Positions 56,327 through 64,000 of a stretch of 64,000 nt of DNA are shown here, in pieces. The notes under the pieces were generated by a model. That model saw only the letters and a list, made by a program, of their open reading frames with translations. It searched no databases and was not told the DNA's origin. Source of the DNA: Bacteroidales bacterium (GTDB taxonomy: Bacteria > Bacteroidota > Bacteroidia > Bacteroidales > Muribaculaceae); the NCBI GenBank assembly GCA_020860515.1, contig JAJBUG010000091.1:1-64000 (forward strand), written 5' to 3'. Each line of letters opens with the position of its first letter. The stretch's first letter is position 1. The position numbers and the translations under genes are program-made.

Positions 56327-58096
56327 TTATACGATAACGTCTTGCAATGGAGTAGGATTGAGATAGCCAATATGACCGCTCTCCTTGCCAGAATCAGCAG
56401 CGAGCTGCACGTCGATAAGAGCCGGAGCCTTTGATGCAATTGCCTCCTTCAAGGCAGCAGTAAGCTCAGCGGGAGTGGTTACGTAGTAGCTCTTTGCGCC
56501 AAAAGCATCTGCCAATTTGTCGTAACGGGCTTCAACATCGAGGGTGGTTGGTGCAGGCTCGCCAAAGCTGGGCTCGCCAGGCTTCGACATGTTCTGACCT
56601 ATGCCATTGTAAATACCACCGTTGTTGAAAATCACTACGCAGACTGGCAGCTTAAAGCGGCAAATCGAACTGAAATCCATCCCTGAGAAACCGAAGGCAC
56701 TATCACCTTCAATAGCCACAACGCTCTTGCCTGTGGCCACTGCGGCGCCTATGCTTGAGCCCATGCCCATACCCATGATTGCCCATGTGGCGCAATCAAT
56801 TCGATGGCGTGGGAGCATCATATCTATGGCATCTCGGGTATCATCCAATGTGTTGGCACCCTCGTTGACCAAAATCACATCAGGGTTCTCAGCCAATACG
56901 GGCTTGATAGCACCCAATGCGGTCCAATGATCCATCGGCAGCTTGTCGGCATTGGCAGTCAAGCGAGCAGCAAACTTGGCATTCTTAACCTTAGTGATGT
57001 CCTGAAGATAAGGCACCCACTTAGGATCCATCTGCAATTTGTAGTTAGGGAGCTTAGCCAACATCAGGTCGATAGCTGCTTCCATATCACCAACCACTGG
57101 GGCTGCTATATGGCGGTTGCAGTCAATCTCAATTGGGTCAACTTCGAGCTGAATAAACTGTCCATCAGGATTCCATTTGCCATGTCCGCGACTGAGCAGC
57201 CAATTGAGGCGAGCGCCAATGAGCATCACTACATCGCTTTGCTCCATAATCTCGCTGCGACAGCTAAGAGCTGACAGCGGATGATTGTCAGGCAGAAGGC
57301 CCTTAGCCATTGACATTGGATAATAAGGAATGCCAGTAGTTTCAACCAACTTCTTGATTTTCTCATCGATTTGGCGATACGCTGCGCCCTTGCCAAGCAG
57401 AATGGCAGGCTTCTTAGCGCTTGCTAAAAGTTGGAGAGCACGATCAATAGAAGCTTCGTTGGGTACTACCTCACTATATGGGTCAACAGGCGTTTGCAGA
57501 ATCTTCTCAGCAGCGTCATGATCCATAATTGCGCCAAGGCATTGGGTAGTAAAATCGAGATATACACCGCCAGGACGGCCCGATACGGCAGCACGATAAG
57601 CACGCACTACGCCTGTGGGAATATCCTCGGGGCGGTTCACGCGGTAAGCAGCTTTTACTAATCCCTTTGCTACATTCAACTGGTCAAGCCCCTCGTAAGT
57701 GCCCTGCTCCAAATCGATAGGGACACGATCACTTGAGCCAGAAATTTGAATCATTGGGTAGCAATTAACTGTAGCATTGGTAGTAGCGGTGAGGCCATTA
57801 AGGAATCCGAGTGATGACACTGTAAGCAGCACACCTGGCTTACGGGTCAGATAACCGTAAGTCTGGGCAGCCATGCCAGCATTTTGCTCATGGCGGAAGC
57901 TGAAAAATCTGATGCCCTCGCCTTGGCAAATGTAGCCAACCTCAGTGACTGGAATTCCCACCAAGCCAAACATGGTGTCCACGCCCACTTTCTTGAGCGA
58001 CTGGGCCAGGATGTACATGCCTGTTACCTGCTCAGGAAATTTAGGAGCTGGTTTCTGACATGAGCATGACGGGGTGTTATTTGTTGTGTCGGCCAT
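56327..58096 (-). CDS. oxc: Oxalyl-CoA decarboxylase
   Basis: This cytoplasmic TPP enzyme converts oxalyl-CoA to formyl-CoA and CO2. The 589-residue protein has the three-domain TPP-enzyme layout. The N-terminal region carries GLVGIPVTEVGY and the catalytic Glu in SFRHEQNAGMAAQ (Glu70). The TPP/Mg motif starts at GDSAFGFSGMD and ends at FNNGGIY (about 460-490). The VTEVG start and overall length fit Oxc better than acetolactate synthase. A short Cys-containing N-terminal tail (SCSCQKP) is unusual. It lies between frc and the AEC transporter, and the formyl-CoA it makes feeds CoA back to oxalate through Frc. Confidence 0.93.
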   Translation of the reverse strand: MADTTNNTPSCSCQKPAPKFPEQVTGMYILAQSLKKVGVDTMFGLVGIPVTEVGYICQGEGIRFFSFRHEQNAGMAAQTYGYLTRKPGVLLTVSSLGFLNGLTATTNATVNCYPMIQISGSSDRVPIDLEQGTYEGLDQLNVAKGLVKAAYRVNRPEDIPTGVVRAYRAAVSGRPGGVYLDFTTQCLGAIMDHDAAEKILQTPVDPYSEVVPNEASIDRALQLLASAKKPAILLGKGAAYRQIDEKIKKLVETTGIPYYPMSMAKGLLPDNHPLSALSCRSEIMEQSDVVMLIGARLNWLLSRGHGKWNPDGQFIQLEVDPIEIDCNRHIAAPVVGDMEAAIDLMLAKLPNYKLQMDPKWVPYLQDITKVKNAKFAARLTANADKLPMDHWTALGAIKPVLAENPDVILVNEGANTLDDTRDAIDMMLPRHRIDCATWAIMGMGMGSSIGAAVATGKSVVAIEGDSAFGFSGMDFSSICRFKLPVCVVIFNNGGIYNGIGQNMSKPGEPSFGEPAPTTLDVEARYDKLADAFGAKSYYVTTPAELTAALKEAIASKAPALIDVQLAADSGKESGHIGYLNPTPLQDVIV

Positions 58097-58150
58097 AATT
58101 CTGTTTTTTTAGGAATTTTGTGATTTGGTGAATTAGTGGAATGGTGATTT

Positions 58151-58199
58151 GGTGAATTGGTGATTTGGTAGTACCAAAACACCAAATCACCCATTCACC
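58151..58199. repeat. Inverted repeat made of GGTGATTTGGTGAAT words
   Basis: GGTGAATTGGTGATTTGGT (58151-58169) and its complement (58181-58199) pair over 19 bp with one mismatch around an 11-nt loop. Further copies of the same words (GTGATTTGGTGAAT) run back to about 58119, in the direction of oxc. It fills the gap between frc and oxc. Confidence 0.8.
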
Positions 58200-58212
58200 A
58201 AGCCACTAAGTT

Positions 58213-59509
58213 TTACATTTGGCCATCGGCCAGAGGTTGGGTGGTACCGTTCTTAGCCAACTCTTCCTGCTGTTCCTTGGTGTAACCGAGGGCAGTAAGA
58301 ATTTCCTCGTTGTTTCCGCCGAGTGATGGGCACGGACCATAGACAGGCTGATAGCCGCTGATAGTGAATGGGCAGCCAGGGCTTACGAATTCACCAATCT
58401 CGCCACCTTGATTGATCTTAACCAGGGTGTTGCCATCATAGTTGCCCGGATCATCCATGATTTCCTTGATTGACATCACAGGACCGCAAGGAATGCCAGC
58501 AGCACCAAGCTTCTCGGTAATCTCATACTTGTCCTTGTCGATGCAGAAGTCCTGAATACGCTCCCAAACGGCTTGTTTGTGCTTATCACGAGCGTCAGCT
58601 GTAGCAAAGTCAGGATTGGTTAGCCAATCCTCGAATCCCAGAGCAGCGCAAGCGGCCTTGAATTCCTTCTCGCCACGCTGCAGGATTACATAGACATAGG
58701 CATTAGGATCTGTCTCCCAGCCTTTGCACTTGTAAGTCCAGCCAAGCACGCCGCCACCCTCGATGTTGCCGCAACGAGGCACAGTGTCGCCGAATTTCTC
58801 GTTAGGATACTGAGGATATTGGGTAAGATAACCAATTTTCTCCAATGTCAACTGGTCACGAGTCTTGATACGGCAAAGGTTCAAGCATGCATTGTGCATT
58901 GATTGATATACATAGCTGCCTTCGCCCGTGCGGTTGCGGAGCTGAAGAGCTGCAAGCAGACCAATCAGTAGGTGCATACCAGTGTTGCTATCGCCAAGGG
59001 CTGCACCACTTTGAGTAGGAAGGTTTTCGAAACCTGAATACCAACCAGTAGTAGTAGCTGCACCACCAGTTACCTGTGCGATAGGTTCGTAGGCTTTCAG
59101 GTCCTTGAACTTAGATGTGGGAGGGAAACCCTTGATGGTACCATAGATGCACTTAGGGTTGAGGGCATGCACAGCTTCCCAAGAGAAGCCAAGCTTGTCG
59201 GCTGCTCCGGGGTGCAGATTCTCCACAAACATATCAGCTCCCTTGATAAGCTCGGTAAGAATCTTCTTGCCATCAGGGGTTTTGCAGTCGAGAGATAGGG
59301 ATTTCTTATCGCTGTTGAGCTGTAAGAAATAATAGCTGGGGAGATTAGGGTTAAACTGTAGCTCTTTACGAGTGGCATCACCTTTCCCAGGACGTTCGAT
59401 TTTGATTACGTCGGCTCCAAGCCAGGCGAGCATTTGGGGTACACGAGGGACCCGATTGAACCTCGGTCAGGTCAATGACCTTGATTCCTTGTAGCGGTGC
59501 TGTGTTCAT
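58213..59509 (-). pseudogene. frc: Formyl-CoA:oxalate CoA-transferase, one-base frameshift near the start
   Basis: Frc moves CoA from formyl-CoA to oxalate and so activates oxalate for Oxc. From the ATG at 59509 the protein reads MNTAPLQGIKVIDLTEVQSG and PSCT, then shifts frame at a C4 run on the coding strand (59436-59439). Removing one C gives [20 protein letters not shown], the conserved start of the family. The remaining 406 codons are open and contain the catalytic Asp in AALGDSNTGMHL (about 171), NLHPGAADKLGFSWE and CGPVMSIKEIMDD. The repaired length of about 431 residues matches known Frc proteins. A sequencing error is likely, because the rest shows no decay and oxc depends on this enzyme. 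Confidence 0.88.
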
Positions 59510-59653
59510 AGTCGTCACAATTTGAATTTTGGTTGACAAATATTCTGTTATCTATTTTAATACTATCTATATCATAAATTCTTTGTTGTAATAATAACAA
59601 TATTCTATGACCTTTTTGTAATGTATTTAAAACTTTTTAACCAAAAATGTTAC

Positions 59654-59687
59654 AAAAAAACCTGGAGACGCCTTATGGCATCTCCAG
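59654..59687 (-). terminator. Intrinsic terminator upstream of frc
   Basis: On the minus strand CTGGAGATGCC and GGCGTCTCCAG form an 11-bp stem with one A-C mismatch and a 4-nt ATAA loop, followed by GG and seven T residues. No protein gene ends just before it. It lies 145 nt before the frc start, so it ends either a small RNA or an attenuated frc leader. Confidence 0.8.
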
Positions 59688-59913
59688 ACTCTACATGGAA
59701 TGGTCTAATTGGGTGCTACATGTGATTAAATTTTCTCAGCACACACTTTGTGGTAGGGTTGTGGTTATGGGCCATCGACTCACCTGCTGTCGCTTTGCGC
59801 AGGATCTGATTGGTCGTTGTGCCCTCAGGGTCTTTTTTCATTTTTGGGTAATAGTTCTGTTTATTTTGGTTAGTATTGCGGCAGGCTGTTGGTCTCTCTT
59901 GACCAATCCTGCA
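59655..59913 (-). ncRNA. Candidate structured small RNA or attenuated leader of frc-oxc
   Basis: A near-consensus promoter predicts a transcript starting near 59913 and ending at the terminator near 59655, about 260 nt. The 5' segment GGATTGGTC (59901-59909) can pair with three alternative partners: GACCAA just downstream (59889-59894), GACCAATCAGATCC in the middle (59802-59815), and GACCATTCC (59697-59705) shortly before the terminator. Such mutually exclusive pairings are typical of regulatory RNAs. It is not tmRNA, RNase P RNA or SRP RNA by their signature sequences. A 6S-type RNA cannot be excluded. Confidence 0.5.
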
Positions 59914-59919
59914 TGGCTG

Positions 59920-59949
59920 CAAAATTAATCTATTTATTCAATATCCAAA
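59920..59949 (-). promoter_or_regulatory. Minus-strand promoter for the candidate RNA
   Basis: TTTG (59946-59949) and TAATTTTG (59920-59927) on the minus strand are 18 nt apart, one short of the usual spacing but otherwise a full consensus. It points toward the terminator at 59654-59687 and frc. Confidence 0.65.
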
Positions 59950-60000
59950 AACGAATGAGAAAATATGGTATCAAAAAACGCATAGATGAAAACTTTTTTG

Positions 60001-60008
60001 TAACTTTG
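60001..60008 (+). promoter_or_regulatory. -7 element of the hydrolase-thioesterase-dprA genes
   Basis: TAACTTTG matches TAnnTTTG exactly and lies 18 nt before the ATG of the alpha/beta hydrolase. No -33 TTG is visible at the usual distance. Confidence 0.6.
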
Positions 60009-60026
60009 CACAAAACTCTACCGATC

Positions 60027-60839
60027 ATGAAAAAAATACTTACAATATTAGCCCTTGCAAGCGGCCTTAGTGCTTTAGCCGCTTCATCAGAAGAAGTAAT
60101 TCTGGCTCAAAACGAAGCTGGCACGGCCAAACTCACTATTTTCTATCCTGATCAGCCCAACGGAATGACAGTCATTATGTGTCCTGGAGGCGGTTACGAG
60201 CATCTTGCCACCAGCCACGAAGGCTACGACATGGTGGATTGGATAAATGGCATGGGCATCACCTACGCCGTGCTTGAATATCGCATGCCCAAGGAGCAAG
60301 TGCCCTACCCTATGATGGACGCAAATGCTGCGGTGGCATATATGCGTGAAAACGCAGAAAAGCACCAACTCAATCCTCAGGCTATTGGCATCATGGGCGC
60401 TTCGGCAGGAGGCAACTTGGCATCCTATGTAGCTACGCATAACGACGATACACCCTCGCATCCCAATTTTCAGGTGCTCTTCTATCCCGTAATTTCAATG
60501 GACCCTGCCATCACTCACCAAGGCACTCGCAATAATCTAATTGGTCAAAATCCTGCTCCAGGCAATGTGGCAAAATACAGCAACGAGCTGCAAGTTACGC
60601 CCAACACTCCGATGGCCTTCATCATGCATTCGAGCGATGATGGAGCAGTGCCACCAGAAAATAGCATACGCTACTTCCAAGCGTTACTGGCCAACAATGT
60701 GCCAGCGGAGCTCCATTTTTATCCCACTGGAGGTCACGGGTGGGGTTATAAGGAAAGTTTCCCTTATCGGCCACAGTGGACCGAGGCCTTAGCCTATTGG
60801 CTGCAAAATGTGGTGTTGCCATCAGTAAATCAGCAGTAA
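60027..60839 (+). CDS. Secreted alpha/beta-hydrolase esterase
   Basis: This exported esterase-like protein has 270 residues. The ATG at 60027 gives a signal peptide (MKKILTILALASGLSALAAS). The oxyanion-loop motif CPGGGYEHLA, the nucleophile elbow MGASAGGNLAS (Ser about 125), SSDDGAVPPE with a likely Asp, and GGHGWGY with the His form a complete triad. The pattern matches acetylxylan-esterase-type or BD-FAE-like hydrolases of gut Bacteroidetes, so deacetylation of plant polysaccharide is plausible. It is separated from the PUL by 13 kb, and a thioesterase gene follows after 2 bp. Confidence 0.82.
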   Translation: MKKILTILALASGLSALAASSEEVILAQNEAGTAKLTIFYPDQPNGMTVIMCPGGGYEHLATSHEGYDMVDWINGMGITYAVLEYRMPKEQVPYPMMDANAAVAYMRENAEKHQLNPQAIGIMGASAGGNLASYVATHNDDTPSHPNFQVLFYPVISMDPAITHQGTRNNLIGQNPAPGNVAKYSNELQVTPNTPMAFIMHSSDDGAVPPENSIRYFQALLANNVPAELHFYPTGGHGWGYKESFPYRPQWTEALAYWLQNVVLPSVNQQ

Positions 60840-60841
60840 AG

Positions 60842-61237
60842 ATGGATTACATTTTCAAGCTACCAATCCAAGTGCGCGACTATGAGGTAGATGCCGAGGG
60901 CATTGTCAACAATGCTGAGTATCTGCATTACATGGAGCACACGCGTCATGAATTTTGCAAGGAAGCTGGTTGCTCGTTCCGCCAAATGCACGAACAAGGG
61001 CTCGACCCGGTGGCCACGCGCATAGAGGTTGATTATAAATCAAGCCTTGGTCTTGGCGATGAGATGCTGAGCTGCCTCAACATCGAGCGCAAAGGACCGC
61101 TATTTATTTTCTATCAAGATATTTATAAAACTGATGGCACCTTAGTGACAAAGGGCGTAGTAAAAATCGCCTGTCTTGACCATGGCCGTCTTTGCCGAGG
61201 CGATCAATTAGCCGAAGCCTTCGCCAAATATCTTTGA
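60842..61237 (+). CDS. Hotdog-fold acyl-CoA thioesterase (YbgC-like)
   Basis: This cytoplasmic protein of 131 residues belongs to the 4HBT / YbgC-like thioesterases, which hydrolyse acyl-CoA or acyl-ACP thioesters. The key motif is VRDYEVDAEGIVNNAEYLHYMEHTR-like, with the catalytic Asp position in YEVDAEGIVNNAEYL, followed by HEF. The ATG at 60842 was chosen because an upstream in-frame extension overlaps the hydrolase gene and adds no family sequence. It sits between the hydrolase (2-bp gap) and dprA (1-nt overlap, TGATG). The substrate is unknown. Confidence 0.85.
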   Translation: MDYIFKLPIQVRDYEVDAEGIVNNAEYLHYMEHTRHEFCKEAGCSFRQMHEQGLDPVATRIEVDYKSSLGLGDEMLSCLNIERKGPLFIFYQDIYKTDGTLVTKGVVKIACLDHGRLCRGDQLAEAFAKYL

Positions 61238-62400
61238 TGCGAGTTTTCAGTTTACAGTTTTCGGAAATTAATAGGAATCTGGAATTAGAAGCTTTAGAAT
61301 ATAAGATTGCATTCAGCATGGCCAAGGGCATGCAAGGTGATACTGCCCGTGAAATGCTGCGCCGTGTGGGGTCGCCCCAAGCGTTCTTTAGCCATACCCC
61401 TTCTCAACTACAGACCCTTACTGGCGTCAACAGTGAGATTTTCCATGAGGAATACCGAAAAGAATTGTTAGAGCAAGCACACAAAGAAAGAGTGTTTGTG
61501 GATAATAATAATCTTAACACATTCTTCATAGGCGACGAAAACTATCCACAACGGTTGGCGGATTGCCCGGATGCCCCTGCTATTCTATATGAATGTGGCA
61601 CTGCCAATTTGGATTCACCATATATCGTTGGCATTGTAGGTACGCGCCATGCTACTCCTTATGGAATAGATTTTACCACTCGATTGGTGACTGACTTGGC
61701 TGCTATGTTCCCTGGTATTGTAATCGTGAGCGGCTTGGCCTTTGGAATAGATGTAACTGCCCATAAGGCTGCATTGGCTTTAGGCACTCCTACAATTGGA
61801 GTTGTGGCTCATGGATTGAAGCAAAAGCTTTATCCAGCCGAGCATAGTCAAATAGCCCGAAAGATGGTTGATTCGGGAGGTGCAATCCTTACAGAGTATC
61901 CTACCAACTATACAATGAGGCGCAATTCTTTCTTGGAACGCAACCGCATTGTGGCTGGAATCAGCGACTGCATTGTAGTGGTAGAGTCGGATGTCAAAGG
62001 CGGTTCGTTGGCCACAGCACGCATTGCTCGTGAGTACAATCGCGATGTTTTTGCCTTGCCAGGCCGCACCACCGACCTCTACAGCCGAGGCACCAATATG
62101 TTGATTGCCCAAGATAAGGCTCGTCTTATTACGTGCGCCAAAGATTTGGCTGCTGATATGATGTGGGACACAAAAGACATGCCTCAGCAAGAGGCAACCC
62201 CTACTCTGTTCCGCACGCTTAATGCCGAGGAGCAGCGAGTGTATGATTTCATCCTGGCTCATCCAGAAGCCACCGAAAATGATATGTGCGTGCAATTGGG
62301 CTTGCCTTTTGCTCGCATTACCAATATCCTCTTCACCCTCGAGATGGAGGACTTCATCCTCAAAGTGCCCGGTGGACGCTACATGCCCACCTCAAAGTAA
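61237..62400 (+). CDS. dprA: DNA-processing protein DprA
   Basis: DprA binds incoming single-stranded DNA and loads RecA in natural transformation; it is also found in many non-transformable bacteria. The Rossmann-like domain shows IVGIVGTRHATPYGI, VSGLAFGIDVTAHKAAL, GVVAHGL, SFLERNRIVAGISDCIVVVE and KGGSLATARIARE. A C-terminal winged-helix (DML1-type, about residues 315-387) follows. The start at 61237 overlaps the thioesterase stop by one base. The first 14 codons do not look like the family, so the true start may be slightly downstream. Confidence 0.92.
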   Translation: MRVFSLQFSEINRNLELEALEYKIAFSMAKGMQGDTAREMLRRVGSPQAFFSHTPSQLQTLTGVNSEIFHEEYRKELLEQAHKERVFVDNNNLNTFFIGDENYPQRLADCPDAPAILYECGTANLDSPYIVGIVGTRHATPYGIDFTTRLVTDLAAMFPGIVIVSGLAFGIDVTAHKAALALGTPTIGVVAHGLKQKLYPAEHSQIARKMVDSGGAILTEYPTNYTMRRNSFLERNRIVAGISDCIVVVESDVKGGSLATARIAREYNRDVFALPGRTTDLYSRGTNMLIAQDKARLITCAKDLAADMMWDTKDMPQQEATPTLFRTLNAEEQRVYDFILAHPEATENDMCVQLGLPFARITNILFTLEMEDFILKVPGGRYMPTSK

Positions 62401-62437
62401 CTGATTACAATTTAACCCCACTGAAAATTTTATAATT

Positions 62438-63250
62438 ATGACCACATTAGAATATTTAAAATCTTCCCAAAACAATAACTTCTTCCTTTTAGCAGGCCCC
62501 TGTGTGATTGAGGGCGAGGAGATGGCTCTTGAAATTGCTGGAAAGGTAAAGCCTATTTGTGATCGCTTGGGTATTCCCTATGTCTTCAAGGGTTCGTATC
62601 GCAAGGCTAATCGCTCACGCTTGGATTCCTTTACTGGCATTGGTGATGAAAAAGCATTAAAAATCTTGGCAAAGGTTCGTGAGGAATTTGACATACCAGT
62701 TGTGACTGACATTCATGAATGCCATGAGGCAGAGATAGCTGCAGAATATGTGGATATCCTGCAGATACCAGCTTTTCTTTGCCGCCAGACCGAGTTGCTC
62801 GTAACTGCTGCCAAAACTGGCAAACTGGTCAATATAAAAAAAGGTCAATTCTTGGCACCAGAATCGATGCACTTTGCAGTAGAGAAGGTGCGCGCAGCTG
62901 GCAATGGCCAAGTGGCTGTGACCGACCGAGGCACAACCTTCGGCTATGGCGACCTTATCATTGACTACCGTGGGATCCCCACCATGCAGCGAGAATGCAA
63001 GTGCCCTGTCATTCTTGATATCACCCATTCGCTGCAACAGCCTAACCAAGGCGGAGGTGTCACTGGCGGGCGCCCCGACATGATTGAGACCGTGGCTAAG
63101 GCTGGAGTAGCTGTAGGCGTGGATGGAATTTTCTTAGAGACCCACAAAAATCCAGCCGAAGCAAAAAGCGATGGCGCTAATATGCTTCGGCTTGACTTGC
63201 TTGAGCCCTTGTTAGAAAGGCTGACACAAGTGAGAATTGCAGTCGTATAG
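62438..63250 (+). CDS. kdsA: 3-deoxy-D-manno-octulosonate 8-phosphate synthase
   Basis: KdsA condenses phosphoenolpyruvate with arabinose 5-phosphate to Kdo 8-phosphate for lipopolysaccharide core synthesis in the cytoplasm. The 270-residue TIM barrel has LLAGPCVIEGEEMALE, FKGSYRKANRSRLDSFTG, VVTDIHECHEAE, DILQIPAFLCRQTELL, NIKKGQFLAPESM, TDRGTTFGYGDLIIDYRG and a C-terminal GVDGIFLETHKNP. It follows dprA by 37 bp. Confidence 0.96.
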   Translation: MTTLEYLKSSQNNNFFLLAGPCVIEGEEMALEIAGKVKPICDRLGIPYVFKGSYRKANRSRLDSFTGIGDEKALKILAKVREEFDIPVVTDIHECHEAEIAAEYVDILQIPAFLCRQTELLVTAAKTGKLVNIKKGQFLAPESMHFAVEKVRAAGNGQVAVTDRGTTFGYGDLIIDYRGIPTMQRECKCPVILDITHSLQQPNQGGGVTGGRPDMIETVAKAGVAVGVDGIFLETHKNPAEAKSDGANMLRLDLLEPLLERLTQVRIAVV

Positions 63251-63276
63251 CCTGCCCCTGTGAGAGGAGGCCTTGG

Positions 63277-64000
63277 CTATAGACGCTCGATAACGCGAGC
63301 TACGAGATCGCGCATGCCCGACTTGTAGTTGGGATTCACATCTTCCCTAAATCGATTGGCGATGATCGAGCATACTGTCATGCATTTATGTCCCATTAGT
63401 CGTCCCAGTCCTTGGAGAGGCGCGCTCTCCATTTCGTAGTTAGTAATGCGACGACCCTTGTACTCAAACTCCTCGAGGCGGCGATTGAGATCTGGATTAG
63501 CCAGAGGCAGCCTTACATAACGGCCTTGCGGCCCATAGAAGCCAACAGCAGAAATTGTGTTGCCACGCACCATGTCATCCTGACCGATGCGCTGCACCAA
63601 CTCTGCGTCAGCATCCACCACGTAGGGTTTGGCCCAATTGGGATTCCAGTCGGTGTGATGGCACAAAGCATGCTGGAAATCGAGGTCGGCTACATCATCT
63701 CGACCTTCGTAATAATTAAGAACGCCATCAAACCCAATAGACTTTTCTGCGATTACGGGGGTGCCTATTGTAATATCAGGCTGAAGAGAACCGGATGTAC
63801 CGATGCGCACCATTGTGAGGGTGCGGTGGGTATCCTTGACCTCACGGGTTTTAAAATCGACATTTGCCAACGCGTCAAGCTCGGTCGCTACGATGTCGAT
63901 ATTATCCGGTCCAATGCCATGGCTGATGCACATTATCGGTTTACCTTGATAGGTGCCTCCAATGGTATGAAATTCACGTGACAGCACTTCGAAGGTGCGA
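63277..64000 (-). CDS. Nucleoside phosphorylase (uridine phosphorylase-like), partial
   Basis: This cytoplasmic enzyme splits a nucleoside with phosphate into base and (deoxy)ribose 1-phosphate. It has ISHGIGPDNIDIVATEL, MVRIGTSGSLQPDI with the phosphate-binding Arg and the Gly-Thr-Ser-Gly motif, NYEMESAPLQGLGRLMG with the sugar-binding EMES motif, and CSIIANR. The frame stays open to the window edge (RTFEVLSREFHT), so the N terminus lies outside. Uridine phosphorylase is the best guess, but purine-specific relatives share these motifs. It converges on kdsA with no clear terminator in the 26-bp gap. Confidence 0.85.
   Translation of the reverse strand, partial: RTFEVLSREFHTIGGTYQGKPIMCISHGIGPDNIDIVATELDALANVDFKTREVKDTHRTLTMVRIGTSGSLQPDITIGTPVIAEKSIGFDGVLNYYEGRDDVADLDFQHALCHHTDWNPNWAKPYVVDADAELVQRIGQDDMVRGNTISAVGFYGPQGRYVRLPLANPDLNRRLEEFEYKGRRITNYEMESAPLQGLGRLMGHKCMTVCSIIANRFREDVNPNYKSGMRDLVARVIERL

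Larger units (their letters stand above)
59510..60026. other. 517-bp gap between frc and the divergent hydrolase gene
   Basis: No convincing protein gene is visible here. From the frc side it holds an A/T-rich stretch (59510-59653), an intrinsic terminator on the minus strand (59654-59687), a structured stretch (59690-59913), a minus-strand promoter (59920-59949), and a plus-strand promoter element for the hydrolase (60001-60008). A minus-strand frame of 41 codons (59841 to 59716, MKKDPEGTTTNQILRK...) lies inside the structured stretch; it resembles nothing I know. Confidence 0.6.

Noticed and set aside
56327..58096. Acetolactate synthase instead of Oxc
   Set aside because: Length, the RHEQNAGMAAQ region and the TPP block fit Oxc, and frc lies directly upstream.
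59655..59913. tmRNA, RNase P RNA or SRP RNA
   Set aside because: The tag-peptide frame, the RNase P core sequence and the SRP tetraloop motif are all absent.
59647..59928. Plus-strand frame of 93 codons with a hydrophobic segment
   Set aside because: It begins inside the minus-strand terminator hairpin, has no promoter or family match, and ends at the promoter of the opposite strand.

Overview
The window looks like a chromosomal segment of a gut Bacteroidales bacterium, most likely near Muribaculaceae (S24-7) or Prevotellaceae. The evidence is three SusC/SusD pairs, a hybrid two-component system (HTCS) sensor, lipoproteins with a Cys lipobox, and many Bacteroidetes-type promoters (TTTG, 19-21 nt, TAnnTTTG). 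The family assignment is an inference, because no rRNA is present.

Positions 75-26489, all on the minus strand, form an arabinan-type polysaccharide utilisation locus (PUL). In transcription order it holds an HTCS regulator, a surface glycan-binding-type lipoprotein, susC3-susD3, a broken GH43 gene, a second glycan-binding-type lipoprotein, susC2-susD2, susC1-susD1 and an intact GH43 lipoprotein. The layout resembles known Bacteroides arabinan loci with two SusC/D pairs. The two glycan-binding-type lipoproteins share four copies of an aromatic-rich module of about 150 residues that I cannot assign to a family. A susC-susD-hairpin-GH43 unit occurs twice, and one GH43 copy is decayed.

Positions 26666-46958 hold the matching pectin / rhamnogalacturonan-I enzymes: a CE12-type acetylesterase, two predicted (alpha/alpha)6 enzymes of unknown specificity (one apparently DUF4450), a GH106 rhamnosidase, a large multidomain CE8 pectin methylesterase, GH105, GH28, a second GH43 arabinanase and two tandem GH51 arabinofuranosidases. 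Together these could remove acetyl and methyl esters, cut the galacturonan and rhamnogalacturonan backbone products, and debranch arabinan. No polysaccharide lyase is present, although GH105 normally acts on lyase products.

Positions 47061-64000 are mostly housekeeping: lysA, engB, an Lhr-like helicase, pyruvate:ferredoxin oxidoreductase, an alpha/beta hydrolase, a hotdog thioesterase, dprA, kdsA and a nucleoside phosphorylase that runs off the window. Set among them is a frc-oxc-AEC transporter cluster that should convert oxalate to formate and CO2, the same gene set as E. coli yfdW-yfdU-yfdV. Upstream of frc is a promoter, a structured stretch of about 260 nt and an intrinsic terminator, which may be a regulatory leader or a free-standing small RNA.

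Three genes (the GH43 copy at 15.2 kb, GH105 and frc) carry one-base frameshifts, each in a homopolymer. One base change at each site restores a conserved family motif, so sequencing error is a serious possibility. Several intergenic gaps carry inverted repeats built from 7-8 nt words.
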